The notes beneath the pieces are model-generated. The model worked only from the letters and a program-made list of their open reading frames with translations, was not told where the DNA came from and made no database searches. A program made the translations under genes and the position numbers. Below, piece by piece: positions 1 through 8,541 of a stretch of DNA of 64,000 nt. Position 1 is the stretch's first letter. The number at the start of each line of letters is the position of its first letter. The stretch spans positions 4,154,001 through 4,218,000 of the forward strand of contig NZ_CP182947.1 of NCBI RefSeq assembly GCF_048320135.1. Reading direction: 5' to 3'. This DNA comes from Ideonella_A sakaiensis_A (GTDB taxonomy: Bacteria; Pseudomonadota; Gammaproteobacteria; Burkholderiales; Burkholderiaceae_C).

Positions 1-486
1 TTCCGGGCCGGTGACGGTCGCTGGTTCAGCGTCTCGGTGATCAGCGATGCTGCCTTTCGCCGCTTCTGTGAGGCCATCGGTCGGGAGGCGTGGCTGACCG
101 ACTCGCGGTATGCCAGCAATGCGGGCCGCGTCGCCCACCGGCCGGAGATGGCGGCCGAACTGCATGCAATTTTTGCAACTCGTCCGGCTGCCGATTGGGT
201 CGATTTATTTTCCGACGCCGACATCCCGAGTGGCCCGGTCAACACTGTCTCGCAGGCGATGGCCGATCCCATCCTGGCCGGACGATTCGTGGCCCACCCA
301 GCGCTGCCCGGGCTTCCGCTGATGCCCCTTCCGTCGCACCTCGAAGAGGGCATGTTGAGCCTCGAACGGATTGCGCCGCCGCCACGGGTCGGCCAGCACA
401 GCGCCGCCTTACTGCACGAACTGGGTTGTGATGCGCAAGAGGTAGCCCGATTGGTGGCTGGGCGTGTCGTGCGTCTTGGCGACTGA
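1..486 (+). CDS. CaiB/BaiF-type CoA-transferase, C-terminal part (5' truncated by window edge)
   Basis: The reading frame is open from base 1, so the start lies outside the window and only about 161 C-terminal residues are visible. The segment has the usual C-terminal pattern of family III CoA-transferases: a helical stretch ending in 'LFSDADIPSGPVNTVSQAM', then a short beta region with 'PPPRVGQHS' and a terminal helix. Family members move CoA between carboxylic acids or racemise alpha-methylacyl-CoA. The active-site Asp region is not in the window, so the activity cannot be assigned. The next gene starts 16 bp downstream on the same strand, which suggests one operon. Confidence 0.85.
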   Translation, partial: FRAGDGRWFSVSVISDAAFRRFCEAIGREAWLTDSRYASNAGRVAHRPEMAAELHAIFATRPAADWVDLFSDADIPSGPVNTVSQAMADPILAGRFVAHPALPGLPLMPLPSHLEEGMLSLERIAPPPRVGQHSAALLHELGCDAQEVARLVAGRVVRLGD

Positions 487-502
487 AGACAGGAGGCTGT
501 TG

Positions 503-2494
503 ATGACTGCCGACGACAGTCCACAAGTGATCTGGCGACCGTCGCCACAGCGGGTTGCGAGTGCCTGCGTAACCCGGTTCATCGACTGGCTGCGCATCCA
601 CAGGGGCCTGCAGTTCGCCGACTACAACGCGCTATGGCAGTGGTCGGTGCAGGAGATCGAAGCCTGTTGGGCGGCGCAGGTCGAATTCTTCGACCTGCCG
701 CTGCAGGGCGATTGCACGCCTGTGCTGGTCGACCGGGCGATGCCCGGAACGTGCTGGTTTCCCAACATACGCACTAACTACGTCAGCCAGATCTTCAGAC
801 ACGCCAGCGCGCAGCGGCCGGCGATCATCTTCCGCAGCGAATCCGGTGCACGCGCTGAGGTGTCCTGGACCGGGCTCGAGCGCGACGTGGCCGCGCTGGC
901 AGACTGGCTGCGCGAGCACGGCGTAAAACCCGGAGACCGGGTCGTTGCCTACCTTCCCAACATTCCGCAGGCGGTGGTGGCCTTTTTGGCGGTAGCCAGC
1001 CTGGGAGCGATCTGGTCGCTGTGTTCGCCCGAGATGGGTGTGGCCGCGGTGGTCGACCGCTTCCGCCAGATCGAACCCAAGGTGCTGATCGCGGTCGATG
1101 GCTATTGGTGGAGTGGCAAGGCCCATGACAGGCGTGAGGTCATCGGGCAGCTGTTGAACGAATTGCCGAGCGTCGAACACATGGTGCTGGTGCCCTATCT
1201 GGATACCGATGCCATTGCGTCGCAATGGCCACAGGGCGTGGCATGGGGAGATGCGCTGCGCCGAGACGCCACGCTGAAGATCGAAATGCAGCCGTTCAAT
1301 CATCCGCTGTGGGTCGTCTACTCGTCCGGCACCACCGGCCTGCCGAAGCCGATCGTGCATGGCCATGGCGGCATCCTGCTCGAGCATGTCAAGACGATGG
1401 CTTTGCACAACGATGTCGTCGCTGGCGATCGCTTCCACTGGTTCACCACGACCGGATGGGTGATGTGGAACCTGAACGTCGCCGCTTTACTGGTCGGCGC
1501 CACGATGTGCATCTACGACGGCAACCCGGCATGGCCCGATTATTCGACGTTATGGCGCTTCTGCGGCGACACCGACCTCGACTTCTTCGGTGCTGGAGCC
1601 GCCTTTTTCACGATGTGCGAGAAGCATGGCATCGAGCCACGCCAGGTGGCAGCGCTGGAACGGCTGCGTACGATAGGCTCGACCGGGTCGCCGCTCTCGC
1701 CCGAAAGTTACCGCTGGGTCTACGACAAGGTCGGACGCGACGTCTGGCTGACGCCGATGTCGGGCGGGACCGACTTTGCCGGCGCCTTTGTCGGCGGCGT
1801 ACCCACGCAACCGGTGGTGGTCGGCGAGATGCAGGTGCGTTGCCTGGGCGCGGATGTCCAGGCGTGGGACGACGCCGGCCACGAGCTGGTCGACGAGGTG
1901 GGCGAACTGGTCTGCACCGCGCCTATCCCGTCGATGCCGCTGTATCTCTGGAATGATCACGGCGGCAAGCGCCTGCACGAAAGCTACTTCGACGTCTATC
2001 CCGGCGTCTGGCGCCACGGTGATTGGGTGCGCATCACGCCTCGCGGCGGCGCGATCATCTACGGCCGCAGCGACGCCACCATCAACCGCCATGGCGTGCG
2101 CATGGGCACGGCCGAGCTCTACCGTGTGGTCGAGGCGCTGCCCGAGGTGATGGACAGCCTGGTGGTGGATCTCGAATTTCTCGGCCGCGAAAGCTGGATG
2201 CCGCTGTTTGTGGTGCTGCGCCACGGGGTGGAACTGGATGCCGCGCTGACCGAGCGCATCAAGGCCGCCATTCGCGGCGCGCTGTCGGCGCGCCACGTGC
2301 CGAATGAAGTGATTGCGGTGGCCGAGGTGCCGCGTACGCTGACCGGCAAGAAACTGGAAGTGCCGGTAAAAAAACTGCTGCTCGGCCAGTCGGCTGACAA
2401 GGTTGCCAACCGCGATGCGATGGCCAACCCGGCAAGCCTGGACTGGTTCGTTGCGCTGGCGCGCCAGCGCGGTCAGACGGCTCCGCCGACTTGA
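503..2494 (+). CDS. Acetoacetyl-CoA synthetase (acetoacetate--CoA ligase)
   Basis: This 663-residue ANL-family ligase should activate acetoacetate, or a related 3-oxo acid, with ATP and CoA. The ATP-binding signature 'YSSGTTGLPKPIVHGHGG' is near residue 273. The C-terminal catalytic lysine lies in 'LTGKKLEVPVKK' near residue 613, a form typical of acetoacetyl-CoA synthetases. The long N-terminal ACS-type domain and total length also fit that family. I chose the ATG at 503 because AGGAGG sits at 491-496; an in-frame upstream codon at 464 would overlap the preceding gene. It probably recycles acetoacetate released by breakdown of branched acyl-CoA. Downstream, 104 bp separate it from a crotonase. 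Confidence 0.9.
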   Translation: MTADDSPQVIWRPSPQRVASACVTRFIDWLRIHRGLQFADYNALWQWSVQEIEACWAAQVEFFDLPLQGDCTPVLVDRAMPGTCWFPNIRTNYVSQIFRHASAQRPAIIFRSESGARAEVSWTGLERDVAALADWLREHGVKPGDRVVAYLPNIPQAVVAFLAVASLGAIWSLCSPEMGVAAVVDRFRQIEPKVLIAVDGYWWSGKAHDRREVIGQLLNELPSVEHMVLVPYLDTDAIASQWPQGVAWGDALRRDATLKIEMQPFNHPLWVVYSSGTTGLPKPIVHGHGGILLEHVKTMALHNDVVAGDRFHWFTTTGWVMWNLNVAALLVGATMCIYDGNPAWPDYSTLWRFCGDTDLDFFGAGAAFFTMCEKHGIEPRQVAALERLRTIGSTGSPLSPESYRWVYDKVGRDVWLTPMSGGTDFAGAFVGGVPTQPVVVGEMQVRCLGADVQAWDDAGHELVDEVGELVCTAPIPSMPLYLWNDHGGKRLHESYFDVYPGVWRHGDWVRITPRGGAIIYGRSDATINRHGVRMGTAELYRVVEALPEVMDSLVVDLEFLGRESWMPLFVVLRHGVELDAALTERIKAAIRGALSARHVPNEVIAVAEVPRTLTGKKLEVPVKKLLLGQSADKVANRDAMANPASLDWFVALARQRGQTAPPT

Positions 2495-2598
2495 ACCGCG
2501 ACGCCCACCGCAACGTGAGCTGTAGTCATCCAACGCATCGTGTGCAGCAGTCGGCTGCGCAGATGCATCGCCATCAACCCTCACACTGGAGATTGCAC

Positions 2599-3381
2599 AT
2601 GTCTGAGAAAGAAATCTACTACGAAGTCAAGGACTACGTCGGCACCATCACGATCAATCGGCCGAAGTCGCTGAACGCCTTTACCGGCGACAACATCGTC
2701 GAGATGCAACGCCTGCTCGATGTTGCGTCGGCGGACAAGAGCGTCGGCGTGATCGTGCTGACCGGCACCGGTGACCGTGCCTTCTGCGTTGGCGGTGACG
2801 TCAACTGGGAGAAGGGCAGCGGGGGCAAGAGCGGGTTGGAAGACCTGAACTTCACCTTCAACCGGCAGATCGTCGAATGCCCGAAGCCGGTGATCGCGCG
2901 AGTCAGCGGTTATGCGATTGGCGGAGGCCACCATATCGCCTACTTCTGCGACTTCACCGTCGCTGCCGACCATTCGATCTTCGGCCAGAACGGCCCCCGC
3001 GTCGGTTCACCGGCCGGAGGCTACATCGTGTCGCATTCGGCCAACGTGCTCGGCCACAAGCGCGCCCGCGAACTGTGGATGCTGTGCCGCCGATACACAG
3101 CGCAGCAGGCGCTGGAGTGGGGCTTGGCGAACTCGGTGGTACCGAAGGAAAAGCTCGACGAAGAAGTGCGCAAATTCGCCGATGAACTGCTGTCGCTGAG
3201 TCCGACCTGCCTGCGCATTGTCAAGCGCTCTTTCTATCACCACATGCAGCCGGTGATGGGCCGCGACATGAAGGACCTGATCGAGGAAGTGGCGCCGGAC
3301 TATTTCGCGACCGAAGAGCAGCAAGAGGGTGCGAATGCCTTTCTGCAAAAGCGCAAGCCAGACTTCAGCCGTTTCCGTTGA
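2599..3381 (+). CDS. Enoyl-CoA hydratase/isomerase (crotonase) family, BadI/MenB-like
   Basis: This 260-residue crotonase has 'GTGDRAFCVGGDVNWE' near residues 55-70 and the oxyanion-hole glycines in 'GYAIGGGHH' near residue 112. It also has 'FGQNGPRVGS' and 'ARELWMLCRRYTAQQALEWGL', which are characteristic of the MenB/BadI branch (naphthoyl-CoA synthase, 2-ketocyclohexanecarboxyl-CoA hydrolase) rather than simple hydratases. The ATG at 2599 follows GGAG, and the in-frame ORF upstream has no family similarity. A closer BadI homologue lies at 40000-40791. The reaction could be a ring-opening reverse Dieckmann cleavage or a hydration; the sequence alone does not decide. Confidence 0.85.
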   Translation: MSEKEIYYEVKDYVGTITINRPKSLNAFTGDNIVEMQRLLDVASADKSVGVIVLTGTGDRAFCVGGDVNWEKGSGGKSGLEDLNFTFNRQIVECPKPVIARVSGYAIGGGHHIAYFCDFTVAADHSIFGQNGPRVGSPAGGYIVSHSANVLGHKRARELWMLCRRYTAQQALEWGLANSVVPKEKLDEEVRKFADELLSLSPTCLRIVKRSFYHHMQPVMGRDMKDLIEEVAPDYFATEEQQEGANAFLQKRKPDFSRFR

Positions 3382-3386
3382 TCCTG

Positions 3387-3422
3387 CGGTACACGGGCCT
3401 GCTCGTGCAGGGCCTTGTACCG
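3387..3422 (+). terminator. Possible hairpin terminator between converging genes
   Basis: CGGTACA (3387-3393) can pair with TGTACCG (3416-3422), with GGCC/GGCC extending the stem. It starts six bases after the crotonase stop codon and faces the end of the opposite-strand permease gene. There is no clear T tract, so factor-independent termination is uncertain. Confidence 0.35.
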
Positions 3423-3569
3423 GGCAGGGCGCACTGCAAGCCATGCGGCTGGCGCTGATGTCGGCTGTCCTCGATCATCGCTGAGGAAGTTCTGGTTCAT
3501 CGTGCTTCGATCCTGTCGGTCAGAAGTCGATCCGTGTCGCAGCACCACTGTTGCATGCAGCGCGCCGCC

Positions 3570-4532
3570 TCACTTCTTGTCTGGCACACACGCTGGCGCC
3601 GCCCGGGGCTGGCAGGCCTCGCCGTCAGGGGCGACCGGGGTTGAACTGGTGGCGCGGCCGGTCGATTCATGAAACGTGACGTAGACGGCACTCAGGAAGA
3701 TGATCGTGCCGCCAATCCAGCTCCACAGGTCGGGAATCTCGCCGAATACCAGAAAGCCGAGCAGCGAAGCCCACATCATCCGCGTGAAGTCCAGCGGCAT
3801 CAGCGCGGTGGCTTCGGCGTAGACAAACGACTTCGTGTAGGCGAATTGCCCCACGGTTGCAATCACCGCCATGAACAACAGCACCGGAACGAGTTGCAGA
3901 CTGGGCCATTTCCAGACCCAGATCGCGAGCAGAAAAGTCAGTGGTGTCACGATCACCGACATGTAGGTGATCTGGGTCGTGCTCGACTCGGTGCTCGCCA
4001 TCATCTTGATGACGATGATCGATACCGACCAGGCAATTGCACCTGCGATCGCGAGCAGCGGCCCGAGCGAAAGCGGAACCACGCCGGGACGCACGATCAG
4101 CAGCATGCCGGCGACGCCTGCTCCTACGGCGAGCCAGCGGCTCACGGTCGAGCGTTCACGCAGCAGCAGGATCGCGACCACCGAGGCGAACACCGGCGAT
4201 ACAAAACTCAGCGCCGTGACCATTGCGATCGGCGCCATCGTCAGAGCCGAGAACAGCCCGAGCATCGAAATCATCAGCATCACCGAGCGAAGCAGATGCA
4301 GGTGCAGCCGCCGGGTGCGAAAAATCTCGAAACGGCTGTTCACGATGCCGGGCAACATGAAGAACATCGCGATGAAGTAGCGGAAGAACGTGATCTCGAA
4401 GACATGCAGCTCGCGCGATGCATAACGTACCGTCGTGTGCAGCAACGTGAATGAGAGGGCCGCGATCAGGCCGAGCAGCATGCCCTTGGCCCGGCGCGGG
4501 ATCCGCTCGAACAACCCGGCCAGTTCAGCCAT
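3570..4532 (-). CDS. EamA/DMT-family permease
   Basis: This 320-residue protein is almost entirely hydrophobic, with about ten predicted transmembrane segments in two EamA repeats (roughly residues 17-150 and 165-295). Hallmarks are 'FFRYFIAMFFMLP' in repeat 1 and 'ALMPLDFTRMMWASLLGFLVFGEIPD' in repeat 2. DMT permeases export metabolites or take up small solutes through the inner membrane; the substrate is unknown. It is the last gene of the minus-strand group starting at 10459, 87 bp after the hydrolase, and could be co-transcribed. No good ribosome-binding site precedes the ATG at 4532; a start at Met18 is possible. The 3' end is hydrophilic and Pro/Ala-rich. A second EamA permease is at 44179. 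Confidence 0.85.
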   Translation of the reverse strand: MAELAGLFERIPRRAKGMLLGLIAALSFTLLHTTVRYASRELHVFEITFFRYFIAMFFMLPGIVNSRFEIFRTRRLHLHLLRSVMLMISMLGLFSALTMAPIAMVTALSFVSPVFASVVAILLLRERSTVSRWLAVGAGVAGMLLIVRPGVVPLSLGPLLAIAGAIAWSVSIIVIKMMASTESSTTQITYMSVIVTPLTFLLAIWVWKWPSLQLVPVLLFMAVIATVGQFAYTKSFVYAEATALMPLDFTRMMWASLLGFLVFGEIPDLWSWIGGTIIFLSAVYVTFHESTGRATSSTPVAPDGEACQPRAAPACVPDKK

Positions 4533-4619
4533 GTCGTGACCGCTCTATCGGCCCCGAGGAAAGACGCCGAATCCGGCTGATTGATGTCGATATCGACCGC
4601 TGTGGATGGGCTTGCGACG

Positions 4620-5579
4620 TCATGGGACGTCGACGATATCCTCGCCCGAAACGTCCTGCAGCGGTCGCACCGGATGTGGTGGGACGACGGGCTCGCCGTC
4701 GACTGGCACAACCCGCTGTAGAAATTCAATCGCAGCCGAGGCAAAGATGTCGTTGCGGTCGCCGGCCACCATGTGACCGGCCCCGGTTATGCTGACGTAC
4801 TCGGCCGTCGGACACAGTTTCAGGAAGGCCTGCGCGCCGGCTTCGCTCAAGATGTCGGACAAGCCGCCGCGCACCAGCAAGGTCGGCAGTGCCAGATTGG
4901 CGGCGCAGGCCTCGAGGCGCCTGGTACGTTGATCGAGGTTGCGTATGCCGGTGCGAAAGCGGGGGTCCCAGTGCCAGTGGTACTTGCCATCAGCGCCCAG
5001 TCGAACGTTCTTGGCCAGGCCATCGAGCGTCGGCGGACGCCTGCGATGCGGCTGATAGGTTCCGATTGCCTGCGCCACTTCTTCGAGCGAAGCAAAACCG
5101 TCCGGCTTCATGTTCATGAACGCCTGGATATTGTCGACACCTTCGGGTTCGATGTTGGGGGCAATGTCCACCAGCACCAGCGCCGTCGCATCGACATGGG
5201 CCTCCCCGACCGCCACGAGGCTGGTGCCACCGCCCATCGAGGCGCCTACCAGCACCGGCCTTCGGTTTCCGAGTGCGGCAACAACGCATTGCAGGTCCCG
5301 CACCATCACGTCCTGCCCGTACAGGCCGTCCGGCGCCCAGTCGGTATCGCCGTGGCCGCGTGCATCGAAGGCGACGGCGTGATAGCCTGCCGCGCCCAGC
5401 ACTTCGCCAGCGCCTTTCCAGGCGTGGCGCGTCTGGCCGCCGCCGTGCTGTAGCAAGACGAGCGGCCCGCCTGCGGGGCCCCACGAATCAGCGGCAATCC
5501 GAATGCCGCCATGGCCGGGCCAGTAATTCATTGGCTCGGGGGTGCCGGGCAGACGGGTGTATGGGAGAGCGGATGTCAT
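4620..5579 (-). CDS. Alpha/beta-hydrolase fold protein
   Basis: This 319-residue single-domain hydrolase has the nucleophile elbow 'GASMGGG' near residue 108, 'LLQHGGGQTRHAWKG' forming the oxyanion region near residue 40, and 'GAGHMVAGDR' carrying the likely catalytic His near residue 280. The start at 5579 is preceded by GAGG; an in-frame extension to 5681 would overlap the upstream gene and looks unrelated. Alpha/beta hydrolases of this size include ester, lactone, epoxide and C-C bond hydrolases. It lies directly after a citrate-synthase-like lyase in an acyl-CoA operon, so a lactonase, thioesterase or C-C hydrolase role is reasonable but unproven. Confidence 0.85.
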   Translation of the reverse strand: MTSALPYTRLPGTPEPMNYWPGHGGIRIAADSWGPAGGPLVLLQHGGGQTRHAWKGAGEVLGAAGYHAVAFDARGHGDTDWAPDGLYGQDVMVRDLQCVVAALGNRRPVLVGASMGGGTSLVAVGEAHVDATALVLVDIAPNIEPEGVDNIQAFMNMKPDGFASLEEVAQAIGTYQPHRRRPPTLDGLAKNVRLGADGKYHWHWDPRFRTGIRNLDQRTRRLEACAANLALPTLLVRGGLSDILSEAGAQAFLKLCPTAEYVSITGAGHMVAGDRNDIFASAAIEFLQRVVPVDGEPVVPPHPVRPLQDVSGEDIVDVP

Positions 5580-5656
5580 GGATCGAACCTCGTTGAATTC
5601 ATCGGTAATTGGCTGCGGATCAGTGCCGCACGGCAGTGCTGGCTGCGCTGACGCGC

Positions 5657-6484
5657 TCAGGGCTGGTTGGCGTGCTTCCATCTGACACGCTGCGGGATCG
5701 GGTTGTCGTGGCCTGCCAATTCGGCGCTATCGTCCTGTGCCAGCACCAGGTCCCAGAGCTTCTGGCCGAGCGGCGCGCGCTTCTCGTCGATCAAGTGTGC
5801 GACCAGACCGGCCGAGCGGCCGATCAGCGCGAAGCCGCGCGCCCACAGCGGCTCCAGACCCATGTCGGAGATCGAGGCGCCAACGGCGCCAGCGGCATTC
5901 AGCGGCAGCAGCTTGCCATACTCGGCCTGGGCCGCCCGTTCGATGGCGCCGGCCAGCCGCCAGTGGCGGCCGGAGAACCCGCACTCGATGGCCAACTGGC
6001 GCAGGGCTGGCACGCGCGGGTCGCCGTTGATGTGGATCGGGTGACCGATGCCCGGCACGATGCGCCTGCTGCCGCGGTGCTCGCGCACCAGGGCGTTCGC
6101 ACAGGCGTCGAACTCGCGATCGTCCGCATCGGCCGCAAGGATCGCAACGCAGTCCTGCAGCAATTGGGCACTGAGTTGCATCGTGCCGAGGAAGTGATTT
6201 CCGGCACCGAGCAAGCCGGCGGCAACCGCACCCTGGATCGATTCGGGCGCGCCCAGGAAAGTCAGCCGCGTCGCGATCGCGCTCGGCGTAAGGCCGTGAT
6301 CGGTGACGGCGACCATCAGCGCGTTGCTCATTCGCTTCAACGGCAAGGTCGGCAACTCGCCGGTGGCGGCGAGAAAGATCATGTCGATGAAGTCGAGCTT
6401 GCCGATGATGTCGGTGGCAAGGTTGCGGTCGCGCACGAAGATGTCGTCGCGCGTGGTGTAACCGATCGGTGTCTTGATGGTCAT
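5657..6484 (-). CDS. Citrate synthase-superfamily protein, citryl-CoA lyase-like
   Basis: This 275-residue protein is shorter than citrate synthase (about 430) and matches the short citryl-CoA lyase/CitE-independent group. 'PGIGHPIHINGDPRV' near residues 142-156 corresponds to the citrate synthase 'GHRVYKxxDPR' active-site motif. 'SDMGLEPLWARGFALIGRS' near residues 205-223 carries the conserved Asp and Arg. The His normally found in a 'GxxHGGAN' motif is replaced by 'LLGAGNHFLG'. The ATG overlaps the end of the MaoC gene (ATGA arrangement), so the two are translationally coupled. The operon has a ligase, dehydrogenase, hydratase and SDR but no thiolase, so this enzyme may perform the C-C cleavage step. 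Confidence 0.8.
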   Translation of the reverse strand: MTIKTPIGYTTRDDIFVRDRNLATDIIGKLDFIDMIFLAATGELPTLPLKRMSNALMVAVTDHGLTPSAIATRLTFLGAPESIQGAVAAGLLGAGNHFLGTMQLSAQLLQDCVAILAADADDREFDACANALVREHRGSRRIVPGIGHPIHINGDPRVPALRQLAIECGFSGRHWRLAGAIERAAQAEYGKLLPLNAAGAVGASISDMGLEPLWARGFALIGRSAGLVAHLIDEKRAPLGQKLWDLVLAQDDSAELAGHDNPIPQRVRWKHANQP

Positions 6485-6975
6485 GATGTCTGGTCGTGGC
6501 AGGCGCTGCGGCGGCGCACCAGAAGCTTCCAGATGCCTTCGACCACCACTTCGCCGCGCTGGTTGACGACTTGACGCCTGAAGGCCACGACACCGCGGTC
6601 GGGTTTGGAGGTTTCGGCTTTTTCGGCGACTTCAACGCGCACGCGCAGCGTGTCGCCGATGAAGGTCGGTCTGGGAAAGCGGCACTGAATGTCGAGCAGC
6701 CCCAGCAGACTGGGTTCGAGGTGCTGATTGAGCTGCATACGGGTAACCAGGCCCGACATCAGCGCCAGCACCAACAGGCCGTGCGCGATGCGCTGGCCGT
6801 AAGGCGTGTCCTTGGCGAACTCGGAATCGACGTGCAGACGGTTGAAATCGGCCGACAGGCAAGCGAAGTTGACGATGTCGGCTTCGGTGACGGTTCGAGT
6901 CGGGCTGTCGAAGGTATTGCCGATCTCCAGGTCTTCGAAGAAGCAGGCCTCGGCGTGCAGGTCAGCCAGGTTCAT
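6481..6975 (-). CDS. MaoC-like (R)-specific enoyl-CoA hydratase / acyl dehydratase
   Basis: This 164-residue single hot-dog protein has the hydratase-2 region 'ACLSADFNRLHVDSEFAKDTPYGQRIAHGLL' split around residues 37-68; the 'SxDxNxLHxD' part supplies the catalytic Asp and His. It should add water across a 2-enoyl-CoA. The ATG at 6975 overlaps the TGA of the upstream ligase (ATGA), and its own end overlaps the next start, so ligase, hydratase and lyase are tightly coupled. The in-frame extension upstream to 7239 lies inside the ligase gene and was discarded. Confidence 0.88.
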   Translation of the reverse strand: MNLADLHAEACFFEDLEIGNTFDSPTRTVTEADIVNFACLSADFNRLHVDSEFAKDTPYGQRIAHGLLVLALMSGLVTRMQLNQHLEPSLLGLLDIQCRFPRPTFIGDTLRVRVEVAEKAETSKPDRGVVAFRRQVVNQRGEVVVEGIWKLLVRRRSACHDQTS

Positions 6976-8525
6976 TGCATTCCCTTGTCGCTGGCTGCCA
7001 CGTCGCTTGGCGCCGCCAGCGCTTGCATCACCTGCTCGACCAACTGCACCTTGAGCACCCGCCCGGTCAGATTCTTCGGCACCTCGGTCATGAAGACCAC
7101 GCGGCGCGGCTTCTTGTAGGCGGCCAGGTGCGCAGCCGCAAAGCTGGTGATTTCGTCGACGGTCGGCTGCTCCCCGGATCGCGCCACGATGACGGCACAG
7201 ATCAGTTCGGTCCAGCGATCGTCGGGCAGGCCGACGCAATGTGCTTCTACCACGGCCGGGTGCTGCTGCAGCACCTCCTCGATCTCTGAGGCGTAGATAT
7301 TGATGCCGCCGCTCTTGATGATGTCGCGCTTGCGGCCGACGAAGTGCAGCAGGCCCTGACTATCGAGGCGGCCCAGGTCGCCGACGGTGAGGAAGTCGCC
7401 GCGGCGGGTACTGCGGGTCAGTTCGTCGTCCTCGAAATATTCGTCATATTGCGAATCGCTGCGGCAGCAGATCTCGCCCACCTCGCCGGGCCGAACCTCG
7501 ACGCCGTCGTCGCCCAGCAACTTGAGCTCGACCCCGAAGAAGGGGCGGCCGACGCAGTTGCTGTCCAGGTGGTCGCGCACCTCGGCACCTTTCAGATTGG
7601 CATAGGGGCCGACCTCGCTCGACGCGGCGTAGATATTGAGGATGCCGTCACCGAAACGGTCGAGCAGCGCGCGCTTGAGCGCCCCAGACAGCGCGCCAGC
7701 CCCGGACTGGATGACGCGCAAGCTCGACAAACCGGCGCTGGCAAAACGCGGATGCTCGATCATCGCCTGCAGCATCGCGGGCAGCAGCATGCTGGAGTGG
7801 ATGCCTTCGGACTCGATTGCGTCGATCACGGCGCCGGCATCGAAGTGTTCGTGCAGGTGGACGCTGGCGCCCAGGTACAGCGGCAGCAGGGTATAGACGC
7901 AGCCCGCGCCCAGGCAGATCGGCAGCACGCACAGGGTTTGGTCGTCGATCCCGAAACCCTGCTCGATGGCGCGTTCCTCGAAGCCGAAGCGTGAACGCAG
8001 GGCGCCTTTGGGCCGTCCGGTCGTGCCGGAGGTGTGCAGCATCACGGTGCTGCTGGCACGGCCTTCGGGTGGGCTGCCCGGACCCGGTGCCTGCAGCGCT
8101 CGCCATCGCAGCGCGTCCGCAGGCGCATGATCCTCGGCGTCGGCAAACCAGATCCAGCGCCACGCCGGATCGGCCAGCGCGTCGGCGCGCTCGGCGAAAC
8201 CCGAACCGAGCAGCACGAAGCGCGCATGCGCCGCATCAATGCCGTGGCGCAGGTCATCGTCGGCGAGACGGTAGTTGAGCGGAGCGGGAATGGCGCCGAT
8301 GCCGGTCAGGGCGAAATAGGCCACCAGCATGTCGGCATGGTTGTGCGACAGCATCGGCACCTTTTCGCCGGGTCTCAGGCCCAGCTCGGCCAGTGTGCAC
8401 ATCGCACGCTCGGCGCGTCTCAGCAGTTCGGCGTAGCTGAGTGCGGTGCCGCGGAAGCGGATCGCCGTGCGTCGCGGATTGCGTCGCGCGTTCAGCCGCA
8501 GTGCGTGTAGCAAGGTCATCGCCAT
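6972..8525 (-). CDS. Acyl-CoA ligase (AMP-forming, ANL superfamily)
   Basis: This 517-residue ligase has the P-loop 'HTSGTTGRPKGALRSR' near residue 160, 'YAASSEVGPYANLKG' in the acyl/AMP pocket, 'VGDLGRLDSQGLLHFVGRKRD' at the hinge and 'IKSGGINIYASEIE' near residue 410. The C-terminal A10 motif reads 'LTGRVLKVQL': the residue normally occupied by the catalytic lysine after Gly is Arg, although a Lys follows three residues on. Activity should therefore be tested before it is assumed. The start at 8525 has GGAGG with 7-bp spacing; Met at 8519 is an alternative. It is third in the operon, 17 bp after the acyl-CoA dehydrogenase gene. Confidence 0.88.
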   Translation of the reverse strand: MAMTLLHALRLNARRNPRRTAIRFRGTALSYAELLRRAERAMCTLAELGLRPGEKVPMLSHNHADMLVAYFALTGIGAIPAPLNYRLADDDLRHGIDAAHARFVLLGSGFAERADALADPAWRWIWFADAEDHAPADALRWRALQAPGPGSPPEGRASSTVMLHTSGTTGRPKGALRSRFGFEERAIEQGFGIDDQTLCVLPICLGAGCVYTLLPLYLGASVHLHEHFDAGAVIDAIESEGIHSSMLLPAMLQAMIEHPRFASAGLSSLRVIQSGAGALSGALKRALLDRFGDGILNIYAASSEVGPYANLKGAEVRDHLDSNCVGRPFFGVELKLLGDDGVEVRPGEVGEICCRSDSQYDEYFEDDELTRSTRRGDFLTVGDLGRLDSQGLLHFVGRKRDIIKSGGINIYASEIEEVLQQHPAVVEAHCVGLPDDRWTELICAVIVARSGEQPTVDEITSFAAAHLAAYKKPRRVVFMTEVPKNLTGRVLKVQLVEQVMQALAAPSDVAASDKGMQ

Positions 8526-8541
8526 GTCGGCGCCTCCGGTT

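Noticed and set aside
3669..4454. Long plus-strand frame of 261 codons opposite the DMT permease
   Set aside because: It is the antisense shadow of a membrane protein with clear EamA features; composition is His/Arg/Gln-rich with no family similarity.
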